This document shows, piece after piece, positions 54,160 through 63,326 of a DNA stretch of 64,000 bases. Within the stretch, counting starts at the first letter, position 1. Every line of letters starts with the position of its first letter. The notes below the pieces were generated by a model. It was not told the DNA's origin, searched no databases, and saw only the letters and a list, made by a program, of their open reading frames with translations. Source of the stretch: Lysobacter ciconiae (GTDB lineage Bacteria; Pseudomonadota; Gammaproteobacteria; Xanthomonadales; Xanthomonadaceae); the NCBI RefSeq assembly GCF_015209725.1, contig NZ_CP063656.1, forward strand, positions 913,001 through 977,000. The letters are read 5' to 3'. The translations under genes were made by a program, and so were the position numbers.

Positions 54160-55052
54160 TGACCACATCGGCGCGCAAGGGCATCATTCTCGCCGGTGGC
54201 TCGGGCACGCGCCTGTATCCGGTCACCCAGGCGATCAGCAAGCAGCTGCTGCCGATCTTCGACAAGCCGATGATCTATTACCCGCTCAGCGTATTGATGC
54301 TGGCCGGGATTCGGGAGGTGCTGATCATCAACACCCCCCACGAGCAGGCGCTGTTCCAGAACCTGCTCGGTGACGGTTCGCAGTGGGGGATGAAGATCGA
54401 GTACGCGGTGCAACCCAGCCCTGACGGACTCGCGCAGGCGTTCCTGATCGGGCGCGATTTCCTCGCCGGCCAGCCCAGCTGCCTGGTGCTGGGCGACAAC
54501 ATCTTCCACGGTCCGGGCCTCACCGCGATGTTGAAGCGCGCCGATGCGCGCCCGCACGGCGCCACGGTGTTCGGCTATTGGGTTCGCGATCCGGAGCGTT
54601 ACGGGATTGCCGAGTTCGATGCCGACGGCAAGGTCGTCGGTCTGGAGGAAAAGCCCGAGCAGCCGCGCTCGAACTACGCCGTTACCGGCCTGTATTTCTA
54701 CGACGGTCGCGCCAGCGATTACGCCGCGCAGATAAAGCCCTCGGCGCGCGGTGAACTCGAAATCACCGACCTCAACAAGCGCTATCTTGATGAGGATGCG
54801 TTGCACATGGAGCGTCTGGGCCGTGGCTATGCCTGGCTGGACACCGGCACCCACCAGTCCCTGCTGGAGGCGTCGAATTACGTGGAAACCATCGAGGCGA
54901 GGCAGGGCCTGCGGGTCTGCTGTCCCGAGGAGATCTCCCTCCACAACGGCTGGATCGACAACGACCAGCTGCGCGCGCTCGCCCAGCCGTTGGTGAAGAA
55001 CGGCTATGGCGAATACCTCCTGTCGCTGATTGATCGCGGGTACGTGGAATGA
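54159..55052 (+). CDS. rfbA: Glucose-1-phosphate thymidylyltransferase
   Basis: A 297-residue nucleotidyltransferase with the signature LAGGSGTRLYPVTQAISKQLLP near the start, VLGDNIFHGPGL in the centre and WLDTGTHQSLLEAS near the end. It makes dTDP-glucose and is feedback-inhibited by dTDP-rhamnose in related enzymes. It overlaps rfbB by one base and rfbC by four. Confidence 0.96.
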   Translation: MTTSARKGIILAGGSGTRLYPVTQAISKQLLPIFDKPMIYYPLSVLMLAGIREVLIINTPHEQALFQNLLGDGSQWGMKIEYAVQPSPDGLAQAFLIGRDFLAGQPSCLVLGDNIFHGPGLTAMLKRADARPHGATVFGYWVRDPERYGIAEFDADGKVVGLEEKPEQPRSNYAVTGLYFYDGRASDYAAQIKPSARGELEITDLNKRYLDEDALHMERLGRGYAWLDTGTHQSLLEASNYVETIEARQGLRVCCPEEISLHNGWIDNDQLRALAQPLVKNGYGEYLLSLIDRGYVE

Positions 55053-55606
55053 AGGTGATTCAGACCGACCTTCCGGGGTGCGTGGTGTTTGAGCCGCGGG
55101 TGTTCAGCGACGATCGCGGGACCTTCTTCGAAACCTTCAACCACGGCAAGCTGCGCGAGCATGGGTTGCAGCCGTCCTTCGTGCAGGGCAACACATCCTC
55201 ATCGCGCAGGAACGTGCTGCGCGGACTCCACTACCAATGGCCGAATCCGCAGGGCAAGTACGTGTCGGTGGTGGAGGGCGAGGTCTGGGACGTCGCCGTC
55301 GACATCCGCCGCGGCTCACCCCACTTCGGTCGTTGGACAGCGGTCGTCCTGAGCGGCGACAACAAGCGTCACTTCTGGATCCCCGAAGGCTTCGCCCACG
55401 GGTTCGTGACCCTGAGCGAGCAGGCGGTATTCACCTATCTTTGCACTGCCACCTACGATCCCGACGCGGATGCAAGCTTGCGCTGGGACGACCCACGGCT
55501 GGCAATCGATTGGCCGGTCGCCTCGCCGGTCCTGTCGCCAAAGGACGCCGGTGCGCCGCTGCTGGAAGACGTCGCCGACGACCGCTTGCCGGTTTTCGCG
55601 GACTGA
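55049..55606 (+). CDS. rfbC: dTDP-4-dehydrorhamnose 3,5-epimerase
   Basis: A 185-residue cupin-fold epimerase. GLHYQWPNPQGKYVSVVEGEVWDVAVDIR carries the catalytic His and substrate contacts (within its first residues), and IPEGFAHGFVTLSEQ is the second family signature. It inverts C3 and C5 of the dTDP-keto-sugar. Start and stop lie between rfbA (ATGA overlap) and rfbD. Confidence 0.95.
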   Translation: MKVIQTDLPGCVVFEPRVFSDDRGTFFETFNHGKLREHGLQPSFVQGNTSSSRRNVLRGLHYQWPNPQGKYVSVVEGEVWDVAVDIRRGSPHFGRWTAVVLSGDNKRHFWIPEGFAHGFVTLSEQAVFTYLCTATYDPDADASLRWDDPRLAIDWPVASPVLSPKDAGAPLLEDVADDRLPVFAD

Positions 55607-55611
55607 TTGCC

Positions 55612-56517
55612 GTGCGCCTGCTGCTGATCGGGGGCAATGGCCAGGTCGGTCATGAGCTCAGGCGCGCATTGCCGCCGCTGGGTGAGGTGGTCGTTACCAG
55701 CCGCGATGGCCGGTTGTCCGACGGCGGTCGGTGCGAGGCGCTGGACCTCGGCCAGCCGGACACCGTCGGGGCACTGATTGAGCGTATTGCGCCCGACGTG
55801 GTCGTCAACGCCGCGGCGTACACCGCGGTTGACCGCGCCGAGGACGAGCCGGAGCTGGCCCATCGCGTCAACGCCGAGTCGCCGGCCCGCATCGCGGAGG
55901 CCTGCGCGCGCATGGGCGCAAGTCTGGTGCATTACTCCACCGACTATGTCTTCGATGGCCAGGGGCGCCGACCCTACCGGGAGGACGACCCGACCGCTCC
56001 GCTGGGCGTCTACGGCGCGAGCAAGCTTGCAGGCGAGCAGGCGATCGAGCGCAGCGGCGCGAAGCATTTGATCCTTCGCACCGCGTGGGTTTACGGACTG
56101 CACGGCGGCAATTTCCTGCGCACCATGTTGCGTCTGCCCAGCGAGCGGGACGAATTGCGCGTGGTGGCCGACCAGGTCGGCTCACCGACTCCCGCATGGC
56201 TGATCGCCGACGTGACCGCAGCCATGCTGCGGCGGGGCAAGAACACTTCAGGCGTGTTCCATCTCGTGAGCACCGGTCAGACCAGTTGGCATGGATTTGC
56301 CGAGGCGATCATGGAGGAAGCCGCTGAGGTCGGTCTGTTGACGCGCAAACCTCGTGTGCTGCCGATCACCACGGCGGAGTTTCCCACGCGCGCCGCCCGG
56401 CCGGCCTACTCGGTGCTCGACACCGCGCGCCTGGCAGCGCAATTCGAGCTCGAACTTCCGGACTGGCGGAGCGCGCTCGTCGAGACGCTCCACGCGGAGC
56501 CCAGCCAGGCGCGCTGA
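55612..56517 (+). CDS. rfbD: dTDP-4-dehydrorhamnose reductase
   Basis: A 301-residue SDR-type reductase: LLIGGNGQVGHEL (NADPH loop), NAAAYTAVDRAEDEPELA, STDYVFDG and YGASKLAGEQ with the catalytic Tyr and Lys. It forms dTDP-L-rhamnose. The start is GTG at 55612, five bases after the rfbC stop. The long open frame upstream is not coding because it overlaps rfbC. No glycosyltransferase or O-antigen gene follows. Confidence 0.95.
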   Translation: MRLLLIGGNGQVGHELRRALPPLGEVVVTSRDGRLSDGGRCEALDLGQPDTVGALIERIAPDVVVNAAAYTAVDRAEDEPELAHRVNAESPARIAEACARMGASLVHYSTDYVFDGQGRRPYREDDPTAPLGVYGASKLAGEQAIERSGAKHLILRTAWVYGLHGGNFLRTMLRLPSERDELRVVADQVGSPTPAWLIADVTAAMLRRGKNTSGVFHLVSTGQTSWHGFAEAIMEEAAEVGLLTRKPRVLPITTAEFPTRAARPAYSVLDTARLAAQFELELPDWRSALVETLHAEPSQAR

Positions 56518-56519
56518 GC

Positions 56520-56636
56520 AGCAACACGCCACGCGGTCACGGCTTCTACCTGGAAGCCAATCGCCGTGAGTACTACACCCGCTTGTTGGACTTCCTGTCG
56601 CGCCACATCGGTGGTGCGACTGCCAAGTCCGGCTGA
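56520..56636 (+). pseudogene. C-terminal remnant of an S9-family prolyl peptidase
   Basis: A 38-codon in-frame stretch ending in TGA (56634-56636) starts three bases after the rfbD stop and has no start codon. It reads SNTPRGHGFYLEANRREYY and then TRLLDFLSRHIGG, the C-terminal end of S9 prolyl oligopeptidase-like enzymes, including the catalytic His in GHGFY. The rest of the gene is absent. The intact S9 peptidase 2.2 kb downstream has a different C-terminus (NHWVLKP), so this fragment comes from another subfamily and marks an old deletion next to rfbD. Confidence 0.78.
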
Positions 56637-56784
56637 CACGCGGGAGCGAGCGCCGCGACGACGGGTGGTTCGTTGCGGCGTGGTTGCAATCCGTGACCAT
56701 CCGCCCGCGTGACCGATCGGATTTTCAGGCTATCCTCGAACGGTTGCGTTTTCCACGGGCCACGCCCTCTTCCCGGAGCCGTTG

Positions 56785-58767
56785 ATGAGTACACCCGCAC
56801 CTGTACCTGCCCAGGCGCAGCTGACCGTTCGTGCCGTCGTGCTGGCGATCGTCCTGGCGGTGATCCTGGCGGCCGCCAACGCCTACCTTGGGCTGTTCGC
56901 CGGCCTGACCATCGCCACCGCAATCCCCGCGGCCGTGGTTTCGATGGGTGTGCTGCGCCTGCTCGGCGGCGGCACCATCCTGGAAAACAACATCGTCCAG
57001 ACCGGCGCCTCTGCGGGCTCCTCGATCGCCGCGGGCGTGATCTTCACCATCCCGGCGCTGGTGATCATGGGCTACTGGCCGGACTTCAAGTACTGGTGGG
57101 TGCTGGGCATCGCCGGCTTGGGTGGCCTGCTGGGCGTCCTGTTCTCGGTACCGCTGCGGCGCTCGATGATCGTCGAGGATCCGCTGCCATTCCCCGAGGG
57201 CAAGGCAGCTGCGGAGGTGCTCAAGGCCGGTGACAACCCGGGCCCGGGCATGCGGATCCTTGCAATCTCCGGAGCCATCGGCGCGCTGGTAAAGCTCTCC
57301 GCGACCAGTGGCCTGCGCTTGATTCCCGACACCTGGACCCAGTCCACCTATCTGGGCAGCTCCAAGATCACCGCTTTCATCGGCACCAACCTCTCGCCGG
57401 CGCTGCTGGGCGTGGGCTACATCGTCGGCCTGAACGTCGGCATCGTCGTGCTGTCGGGCGCGGTTCTTTCCTGGCACATCGCCATCCCGCTGTATCAGGC
57501 GTTCTTTATGAACACCGACCCGGCGCTGGCGGCATCGTTGACCAACGCGTCCTCGGCCGACGCGGCGTTCGCGATCTGGGGTGCCAAGATCCGTTACCTG
57601 GGGGTCGGCGCGATGCTGATCGGTGGTATCTGGACGCTGTTTTCGCTGCGCAAGTCGCTGCTCAACGGCGTCAAGAGCGGGTTCGCCGCCGCCCGCAAGA
57701 GCACCGGGCCGGCGCTGGCGGAAACCGAGCGCGACCTGCCGATGAAGTGGATGCTGATCGCGCTGGTGCTGTTCACGCTGCCGCTGCTGGCGCTGTACCA
57801 GATGATCGTCGGCCAGTGGCTGGTGAGTATCCCGATGACGATCATCATGATCGTCGCCGGCTTCCTGTTCGTGTCGGTGTCGGCGTACCTGGCCGGGCTG
57901 ATCGGTTCGTCCAACAATCCGGTGTCGGGCATCACCATCTCGACGATCCTGTTTGCCTCGGCCGTGCTCGTGTTGCTGCTGGGCGAGAGCGGGCTGGCAC
58001 CGGTCGGCGTGGGCGGCGCGCCCCTGGGTGCGGTGGCGGCGATCATGATCGGTGCGGTGGTGTGCTGCGCCGCGGCGGTGGGCGGGGACAACCTGCAGGA
58101 CCTGAAAGCCGGTTACATCGTGGGTGCGACGCCGTGGAAGCAGCAGCTGATGCTGGGCATCGGCGCGTTCTCGTGCGCCCTGATCATGGCGCCGGTGCTC
58201 AACCTGCTGGCCACGGCCTATGGCATCGGCGAGCCGACGCTGGAACACCCCAACGCGCTGGCAGCCCCGCAGGCCAACCTGATGGCTTCCGTCGCCCGCG
58301 GCATGTTCGGCGGCGACCTGCCGTGGACGATGATCGGCCTTGGCGTGGCCGTGGGCGCGGCAATCATCGCCGTCGACGAATGGCTGAAGGCCCGCGGTGC
58401 GCGCTTCCGCGTGCCGGTGCTGGCCGCCGCGATCGGCATCTACCTGCCGCTGGAGCTGATGGTGCCGATCTTCCTCGGCGGCCTGCTGTCCTACGCGGTG
58501 GAGCGCTTCCACAAGGTCGATCCGGACGATCATGACGGCCGCGACCGCGTGCACCGGCCCGGTGTGCTGTTCGCCGCGGGGCTGATCACCGGCGAGGCCT
58601 TGATGGGCATCGCGATCGCCGTGCCGATCGTGGTGTCGGCGCGCGCCGACGTGCTTGCGCTTGCCGTCCAGGTTCCGGCGGCGCAATGGATCGGCCTGCT
58701 CGTGCTGGCGTTCGTAGGCTGGTACCTCTACCGCACCGGCGTCCGCGCCCCCGTCTCCACCAGCTGA
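56785..58767 (+). CDS. OPT-family oligopeptide transporter
   Basis: A 660-residue polytopic protein with about 14-16 hydrophobic helices and the OPT-family stretches ANAYLGLFAGLTIATAIPAAV, DPLPFPEGKAAAEVL, NPGPGMR, SSNNPVSGITI and GGDNLQDLKAGYIVGATPWKQQ. Bacterial OPT proteins import oligopeptides or metal chelates by proton symport. GGAGCC precedes the ATG at 56785. The gene is followed after 64 bases by a secreted S9 peptidase, which suggests joint peptide use. Confidence 0.93.
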   Translation: MSTPAPVPAQAQLTVRAVVLAIVLAVILAAANAYLGLFAGLTIATAIPAAVVSMGVLRLLGGGTILENNIVQTGASAGSSIAAGVIFTIPALVIMGYWPDFKYWWVLGIAGLGGLLGVLFSVPLRRSMIVEDPLPFPEGKAAAEVLKAGDNPGPGMRILAISGAIGALVKLSATSGLRLIPDTWTQSTYLGSSKITAFIGTNLSPALLGVGYIVGLNVGIVVLSGAVLSWHIAIPLYQAFFMNTDPALAASLTNASSADAAFAIWGAKIRYLGVGAMLIGGIWTLFSLRKSLLNGVKSGFAAARKSTGPALAETERDLPMKWMLIALVLFTLPLLALYQMIVGQWLVSIPMTIIMIVAGFLFVSVSAYLAGLIGSSNNPVSGITISTILFASAVLVLLLGESGLAPVGVGGAPLGAVAAIMIGAVVCCAAAVGGDNLQDLKAGYIVGATPWKQQLMLGIGAFSCALIMAPVLNLLATAYGIGEPTLEHPNALAAPQANLMASVARGMFGGDLPWTMIGLGVAVGAAIIAVDEWLKARGARFRVPVLAAAIGIYLPLELMVPIFLGGLLSYAVERFHKVDPDDHDGRDRVHRPGVLFAAGLITGEALMGIAIAVPIVVSARADVLALAVQVPAAQWIGLLVLAFVGWYLYRTGVRAPVSTS

Positions 58768-58786
58768 CTGCTCGCGCCTCACGCGT

Positions 58787-58809
58787 CGCCGCCGAGGGTC
58801 GCGGCGTTT
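58787..58809 (+). terminator. Weak hairpin after the OPT transporter
   Basis: CGCCGC (58787-58792) can pair with GCGGCG (58801-58806) over an 8-base loop, followed by TTT. The stem is short and the T run minimal, so partial attenuation before the S9 peptidase is the most that can be claimed. Confidence 0.3.
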
Positions 58810-58831
58810 CAGAACACAACAGGAGTTGTCC

Positions 58832-60922
58832 ATGCGTATTGTCCCCGCCGCCCTGCCGCTGTTGCTGGCACTGGTATTGCCAGGCGCTGCGTTTGCCGCC
58901 GACGTGGCCGATCGTGGCCTGCAGCCCCGCGACCTGGCGACGCTTGACCGGTTTTCCTCGCCCATCCTCTCGCCCGATGGCAGCCGGGTGGTGTTCGCGC
59001 GAAGCGTCACCGACTACGACGCAAACAAGGCGTCCACGTCCCTGTGGGTACGCAACCTGTTGACCCGCGACCTGCGGCCGCCGTCACGCCTGACACCGGA
59101 GGGCTGGAACGTCAACTCCCCGGTGTTCGCGCCCGACGGCAAGAGCGTGTACTTCCTCAGCTCCAAGTCCGGCACCTCGCAGCTGTATGCGATCGGCGCC
59201 GAGGGCGGCAAGCCGCGACAGCTCAGCAACGTGCCGCTCGACGTGGGGAGCTTCCAGATCTCTCCCGATGGCCGGCGCGTCGCCTTCAGCGTCGAGGCGT
59301 TCGTTGATTGCGGCAGCGATCTGGCCTGCACCAGGAAGCGCGTCGACGAGCGCGAAGCGAGCCCGGAGACCGGCACCGTCTATGACCGCATGTTCGTGCG
59401 TCATTGGGACACCTGGAGCGACGGGCGCCTGAACCGCGTTTTCGTCGCCGATCTTCCGACCGGTCGCGGGACCGTCACAACGGCCACCGCGATCGCCGGC
59501 GACGTCATCGGCAATGTGCCCTCCCGGCCGTTCGGCGACAGTGGCGATTACACCTGGGCGCCGGATGGCGAGTCGCTGGTGCTGAGCGTGCGCAAGGCCG
59601 ATCGCACCGAGCCGTGGTCCACCAACTTCGACCTTTACCAGGTCAGCGCCGACGGCAGCGGTGCAGCACGCAACCTGACCGCCGACAACCCGGCCACCGA
59701 CTCGGGCCCGGTATTCAACGCCGACGGCAGCAAGCTGTTCTACCGCGCGATGAAGCGGCCCGGCTTCGAGGCGGACCGTTACGCGGTGATGGAGCTGGAC
59801 ATGGCAAGCGGGCAGCGCCGCGAGATCGCGCCCAAGTGGGACCGGTCGGCCGACAGCATCGCGGTGTCGGCCGATGGCGACACGCTGTATGTCACCGCCC
59901 AGGACGTGGGCGAGCATCCGCTGTTTGCGCTGGACGTCGCCGATGGGAACGTGACCCGCATCGCAGCCGACGGCAGCATCGGGTCGGTCCAGGTCGCTGG
60001 CGACACCCTGGCCTTCACCCGCAACAGCCTGACCAGCGGCAACCAGGTCTTCACCGGCAGCACCGACGGCAGCTTCGAGCGGGCGATCACCCCGGATGCC
60101 GGCGAGATGCTGCCGTGGGTGAAATTCGGCGACTTCGAGCAGTTCAGCTTTCCCGGCTGGAACCGCGAAACGGTCCACGGCTACGTGCTCAAGCCGTGGA
60201 ACTACCAGGAGGGCAAGCAGTACCCGGTCGCGTTTCTGATCCACGGGGGTCCGCAGGGCAGTTTCGGCAACAGCTGGAGCACGCGCTGGAACCCGCAGAC
60301 GTACGCGGGGCAGGGCTACGCGGTCGTCATGATCGACTTCCACGGATCCACCGGCTACGGCCAGGCCTTTACCGACGCGATCAGCCAGCACTGGGGTGAC
60401 CGGCCGCTGGAAGACCTGCAGAAGGGCTGGAAGGCGGCGCAGCAGAAATACCCGTTTCTGGACGGTGCCAATGCCTGTGCACTGGGCGCCAGCTACGGCG
60501 GTTACATGGTCAACTGGATCGCCGGCAACTGGCACACGCCCGCGTCGGGTGCCTGGAAGTGCCTGGTCAACCACGACGGCGTGTTCGACACCCGCATGAT
60601 GGGCTTCGTCACCGAGGAGCTGTGGTTCACCGAGTGGGAAAACGGCGGCAGCCCGTGGGACAAGGGCGCGAGCCATGAGAAGTTCAACCCCAGCCGCCAC
60701 GTCGACAAGTGGCGGGTGCCGATGCTGGTCGTGCACGGACAGCAGGACTTCCGCATTCCGGTCAGCCAGGGCCTTGGTGCGTTCACCGCGCTGCAGCGGC
60801 GCGGGATCGAGTCCAAGTTCCTGTACTTCCCCGACGAGAACCACTGGGTGCTCAAGCCGCACAACTCGGTGCAGTGGCATGACACCGTCAATGGCTGGCT
60901 GAAAACGCACCTGGCCCCGTAA
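58832..60922 (+). CDS. Secreted S9-family dipeptidyl/oligopeptidase
   Basis: A 696-residue peptidase with a signal peptide (about 1-22, ending GAAFAA). A WD40-like beta-propeller (about 40-420) precedes the alpha/beta-hydrolase domain. The catalytic triad is complete: Ser554 in GASYGGYM, Asp639 in GQQDFRIP and His671 in ENHWVLKP. It resembles dipeptidyl aminopeptidase 5-like enzymes that release dipeptides in the periplasm. AGGAG lies six bases before the ATG. A terminator-like hairpin follows. Confidence 0.93.
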   Translation: MRIVPAALPLLLALVLPGAAFAADVADRGLQPRDLATLDRFSSPILSPDGSRVVFARSVTDYDANKASTSLWVRNLLTRDLRPPSRLTPEGWNVNSPVFAPDGKSVYFLSSKSGTSQLYAIGAEGGKPRQLSNVPLDVGSFQISPDGRRVAFSVEAFVDCGSDLACTRKRVDEREASPETGTVYDRMFVRHWDTWSDGRLNRVFVADLPTGRGTVTTATAIAGDVIGNVPSRPFGDSGDYTWAPDGESLVLSVRKADRTEPWSTNFDLYQVSADGSGAARNLTADNPATDSGPVFNADGSKLFYRAMKRPGFEADRYAVMELDMASGQRREIAPKWDRSADSIAVSADGDTLYVTAQDVGEHPLFALDVADGNVTRIAADGSIGSVQVAGDTLAFTRNSLTSGNQVFTGSTDGSFERAITPDAGEMLPWVKFGDFEQFSFPGWNRETVHGYVLKPWNYQEGKQYPVAFLIHGGPQGSFGNSWSTRWNPQTYAGQGYAVVMIDFHGSTGYGQAFTDAISQHWGDRPLEDLQKGWKAAQQKYPFLDGANACALGASYGGYMVNWIAGNWHTPASGAWKCLVNHDGVFDTRMMGFVTEELWFTEWENGGSPWDKGASHEKFNPSRHVDKWRVPMLVVHGQQDFRIPVSQGLGAFTALQRRGIESKFLYFPDENHWVLKPHNSVQWHDTVNGWLKTHLAP

Positions 60923-60936
60923 GCGCGACGCCTGAC

Positions 60937-60970
60937 GGCCGCGGCGCCCGTTGTCGCGGCCGGGTTTCTT
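60937..60970 (+). terminator. Intrinsic terminator after the S9 peptidase
   Basis: GGCCGCG (60937-60943) pairs with CGCGGCC (60955-60961) over an 11-base loop, followed by GGGTTTCTT. It lies 15 bases after the peptidase stop and before the DUF819 gene's ribosome site. Confidence 0.55.
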
Positions 60971-60999
60971 GATGCCCGCAATTTCTCCGGAGTTCCACC

Positions 61000-62247
61000 A
61001 TGCCTGATGCAAGCGCCGCGCTGATCACCGACGACGCCGTCGTCCTGGGGCTGCTTGCGGTCACGTTGGGGGCCGTGTTCTGGACCGCCTCGCGTCCGAG
61101 CGGGTTCTGGAAGAAGTTCTACAACATCGTGCCGGCGCTGCTGGTCTGCTACCTGGTGCCGGCGCTCTACAACAGCTTCGGCCTCATCGACGGCGCGGCT
61201 TCGGGCCTGTACCCGATGGCGCGCGATTACCTGTTGCCCAGCGCGCTGGTGCTGTTCTGCGTTGCGATGGACATCGGCGCGATCCTGCGGCTGGGGCCCA
61301 AGGCCGTGATCATGTTCCTGACCGGCACCGCCGGTGTGGTCATAGGGGCGTGGGTCTCGTTCTGGGCGATGGGTTTGATCCATCCGGAGACTGTCGCCGG
61401 GGAAACCTGGCGCGGCATGACGACCGTGGCCGGCAGCTGGATCGGCGGCGGTGCCAACCAGGCGGCGATGAAGGAGGTCTTCGAGGTCGAGCCGACCCTG
61501 TTTGGCCAGTTCATCGCGATCGATGTGATCGTGGCCAACCTCTGGCTCGCGGTCCTGCTGTTCCTCGCCCCGCGCGCGGACGCATTCGACCGCTGGGTCA
61601 ACGCCGATACCTCCGCGATCGAAAGCCTGAAGCAGCAGATCGCCAGCTACCAGGCCGAGCACGCCCGCATTCCGAACATGGCGGACTTCATGCTGATCTT
61701 CGCGATCGCGCTGGGCATCACCGGTTTGTCGCACTTCCTGGCCGCGCCACTGGTGGACTGGGTGCGTTCGCTGCCGCTGGATTGGCGGCTGCAGGACTAC
61801 AGCCTGGATTCGCGCTTCTTCTGGATCGTCGTGTTCGCCACGACCTTCGGCGTGCTGCTCAGCTTCACCCGCGCCCGCCAGCTGGAGGGTGCAGGCGCGT
61901 CCACGATCGGGTCCGTGTTCCTGTACGTCCTGATCGCGACCATCGGCATGCAGATGGACCTGAAGGCGCTCGCCGACCGGCCCACGCTGCTCGCGCTGGG
62001 CGTGATGTGGATCGCCGTGCATGCCGTGCTCCTGATCGGCGTGGCCAAGCTGATCCGAGCGCCGCTGTTCTTCCTGGCGGTCGGTTCGCAGGCCAATATC
62101 GGCGGTGCGGCCTCGGCGCCGGTGGTGGCCAGCGCGTTCCATCCGTCACTGGCGCCGGTTGGCGTCTTGCTGGCAGTGGTCGGGTATGCGCTGGGCACGT
62201 ATTTCGCCTACATCACCGGCATCGGCCTGCAATTCATGGCCGGCTGA
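61000..62247 (+). CDS. DUF819 membrane protein (YjcL-like)
   Basis: A 415-residue integral membrane protein with about 10-11 helices. Family stretches include YLVPALYNSFGLIDG, TVAGSWIGGGANQAAMKEVFEV, and VGSQANIGGAASAPVVASAF near the C-terminus. The two Gly/Ala/Asn-rich re-entrant-like segments resemble those of secondary transporters. No substrate is established for DUF819. CCGGAG precedes the ATG. It follows the peptidase after a hairpin, so it may or may not be co-expressed. Confidence 0.88.
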   Translation: MPDASAALITDDAVVLGLLAVTLGAVFWTASRPSGFWKKFYNIVPALLVCYLVPALYNSFGLIDGAASGLYPMARDYLLPSALVLFCVAMDIGAILRLGPKAVIMFLTGTAGVVIGAWVSFWAMGLIHPETVAGETWRGMTTVAGSWIGGGANQAAMKEVFEVEPTLFGQFIAIDVIVANLWLAVLLFLAPRADAFDRWVNADTSAIESLKQQIASYQAEHARIPNMADFMLIFAIALGITGLSHFLAAPLVDWVRSLPLDWRLQDYSLDSRFFWIVVFATTFGVLLSFTRARQLEGAGASTIGSVFLYVLIATIGMQMDLKALADRPTLLALGVMWIAVHAVLLIGVAKLIRAPLFFLAVGSQANIGGAASAPVVASAFHPSLAPVGVLLAVVGYALGTYFAYITGIGLQFMAG

Positions 62248-62296
62248 TCAGGCTGGTGGGTCGCGCTTGCTGAGTGCGCCCGGTTGAGCCGTCCGG

Positions 62297-63310
62297 CTAC
62301 AGCCAGCCGGAGCGCTTGAACGCGCGATACAGGGAAAACACGCCCGCGGCGACCAGCACCGCGAGCAGGGGATAGCTCAAGCGTCCATGCAGCTCCGGCA
62401 TGACGTCGAAGTTCATGCCGTACCAGCCGGTCACCAGGGTGGGGACGGCGAGCAACGCCGCCCATGCACCCATGCGCTTGACCACCTCGCCCTGGCGCAC
62501 CGTGACCAGCGCGAGGTTGACGTTGACCGCGGCGGTCAGCATTTCGCGCAGGGTGTCGGTGTTCTCGTTGATGCGGACCGCGTGGTCCAGCACGTCGCGG
62601 AAATACAGGCGCATCTCCTCGTCGATCAGGTCGGCGCGCGGGCGGGCGAGGTGGGACAACACGTCCTGCAGCGGCGCCACCGCCAAGCGCAGGCGGGTCA
62701 GTTCGCGCTTGAGGTCGTAGAGCTTCTGCACCGTCTTCTTGTCGAACTCATCGGCGAAGATGTCGGCTTCCAGCGCATTGAGCGCGTTGCCGAACTCGTC
62801 CACGATCGGCAGCAGGCGGTCCACGACCATGTCCAGCACCACATACAGCGCGGCGGAGGGGCCGTGCCTGAGCAGGTCGGGCTCGCGCTCCATCCGGGCG
62901 CGGGCGTCGCCGTAACTGCTGGACGCCCCGTGGCGGACCGTCATCAGGTAGCGCGGGCCGACGAACAGATGGGTCTCGCCGAAGTTGAGCGCCCCCTCGA
63001 TGTTCTGCGCGGTGTGCAGCGCAATGAACAGGGAATTGCCGTAGGTCTCGATCTTGGGTCGCTGGTGCGCATTGCCGGCGTCTTCGATCGCCAGGTCGTG
63101 CAGGCCGAACTCCTTCTGCAGCTTGTTCAGCACGCGGCCGTCCGGCTCATACAGGCCAACCCAGACGAAGCTCCCGTCGTCGACCGCCAGTGCATCGCTG
63201 ATCGAATCCAGGTCAATGTCGGTCCGGACACCGTCGGCCGAGTAGACCGCGCAGCTCATCACGCTGCGGGGGAGGGCGATGTAGGGCGCGGCAGCGGGGG
63301 TTTCGGACAT
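62297..63310 (-). CDS. corA: CorA-family Mg2+/Co2+ channel
   Basis: A 337-residue CorA. A large cytosolic N-terminal funnel domain is followed by two C-terminal membrane helices. The selectivity motif GMN (298-300) sits in the loop GWYGMNFDVMPELHG, with the basic sphincter tail RAFKRSGWL. It forms pentameric channels for Mg2+ and Co2+. The ATG at 63310 is preferred over one 12 codons upstream that falls in the gap to the next gene. It is the second Mg2+ transporter in the window, besides MgtE. Confidence 0.95.
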   Translation of the reverse strand: MSETPAAAPYIALPRSVMSCAVYSADGVRTDIDLDSISDALAVDDGSFVWVGLYEPDGRVLNKLQKEFGLHDLAIEDAGNAHQRPKIETYGNSLFIALHTAQNIEGALNFGETHLFVGPRYLMTVRHGASSSYGDARARMEREPDLLRHGPSAALYVVLDMVVDRLLPIVDEFGNALNALEADIFADEFDKKTVQKLYDLKRELTRLRLAVAPLQDVLSHLARPRADLIDEEMRLYFRDVLDHAVRINENTDTLREMLTAAVNVNLALVTVRQGEVVKRMGAWAALLAVPTLVTGWYGMNFDVMPELHGRLSYPLLAVLVAAGVFSLYRAFKRSGWL

Positions 63311-63326
63311 CGGCAGGGCCTTCCGG

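Noticed and set aside
56725..61012. Long minus-strand open frames opposite the OPT transporter and S9 peptidase
   Set aside because: Same codon-bias artefact; the translations are His/Arg/Gln/Ala-rich with no recognisable fold, and the opposite strand is convincingly coding.
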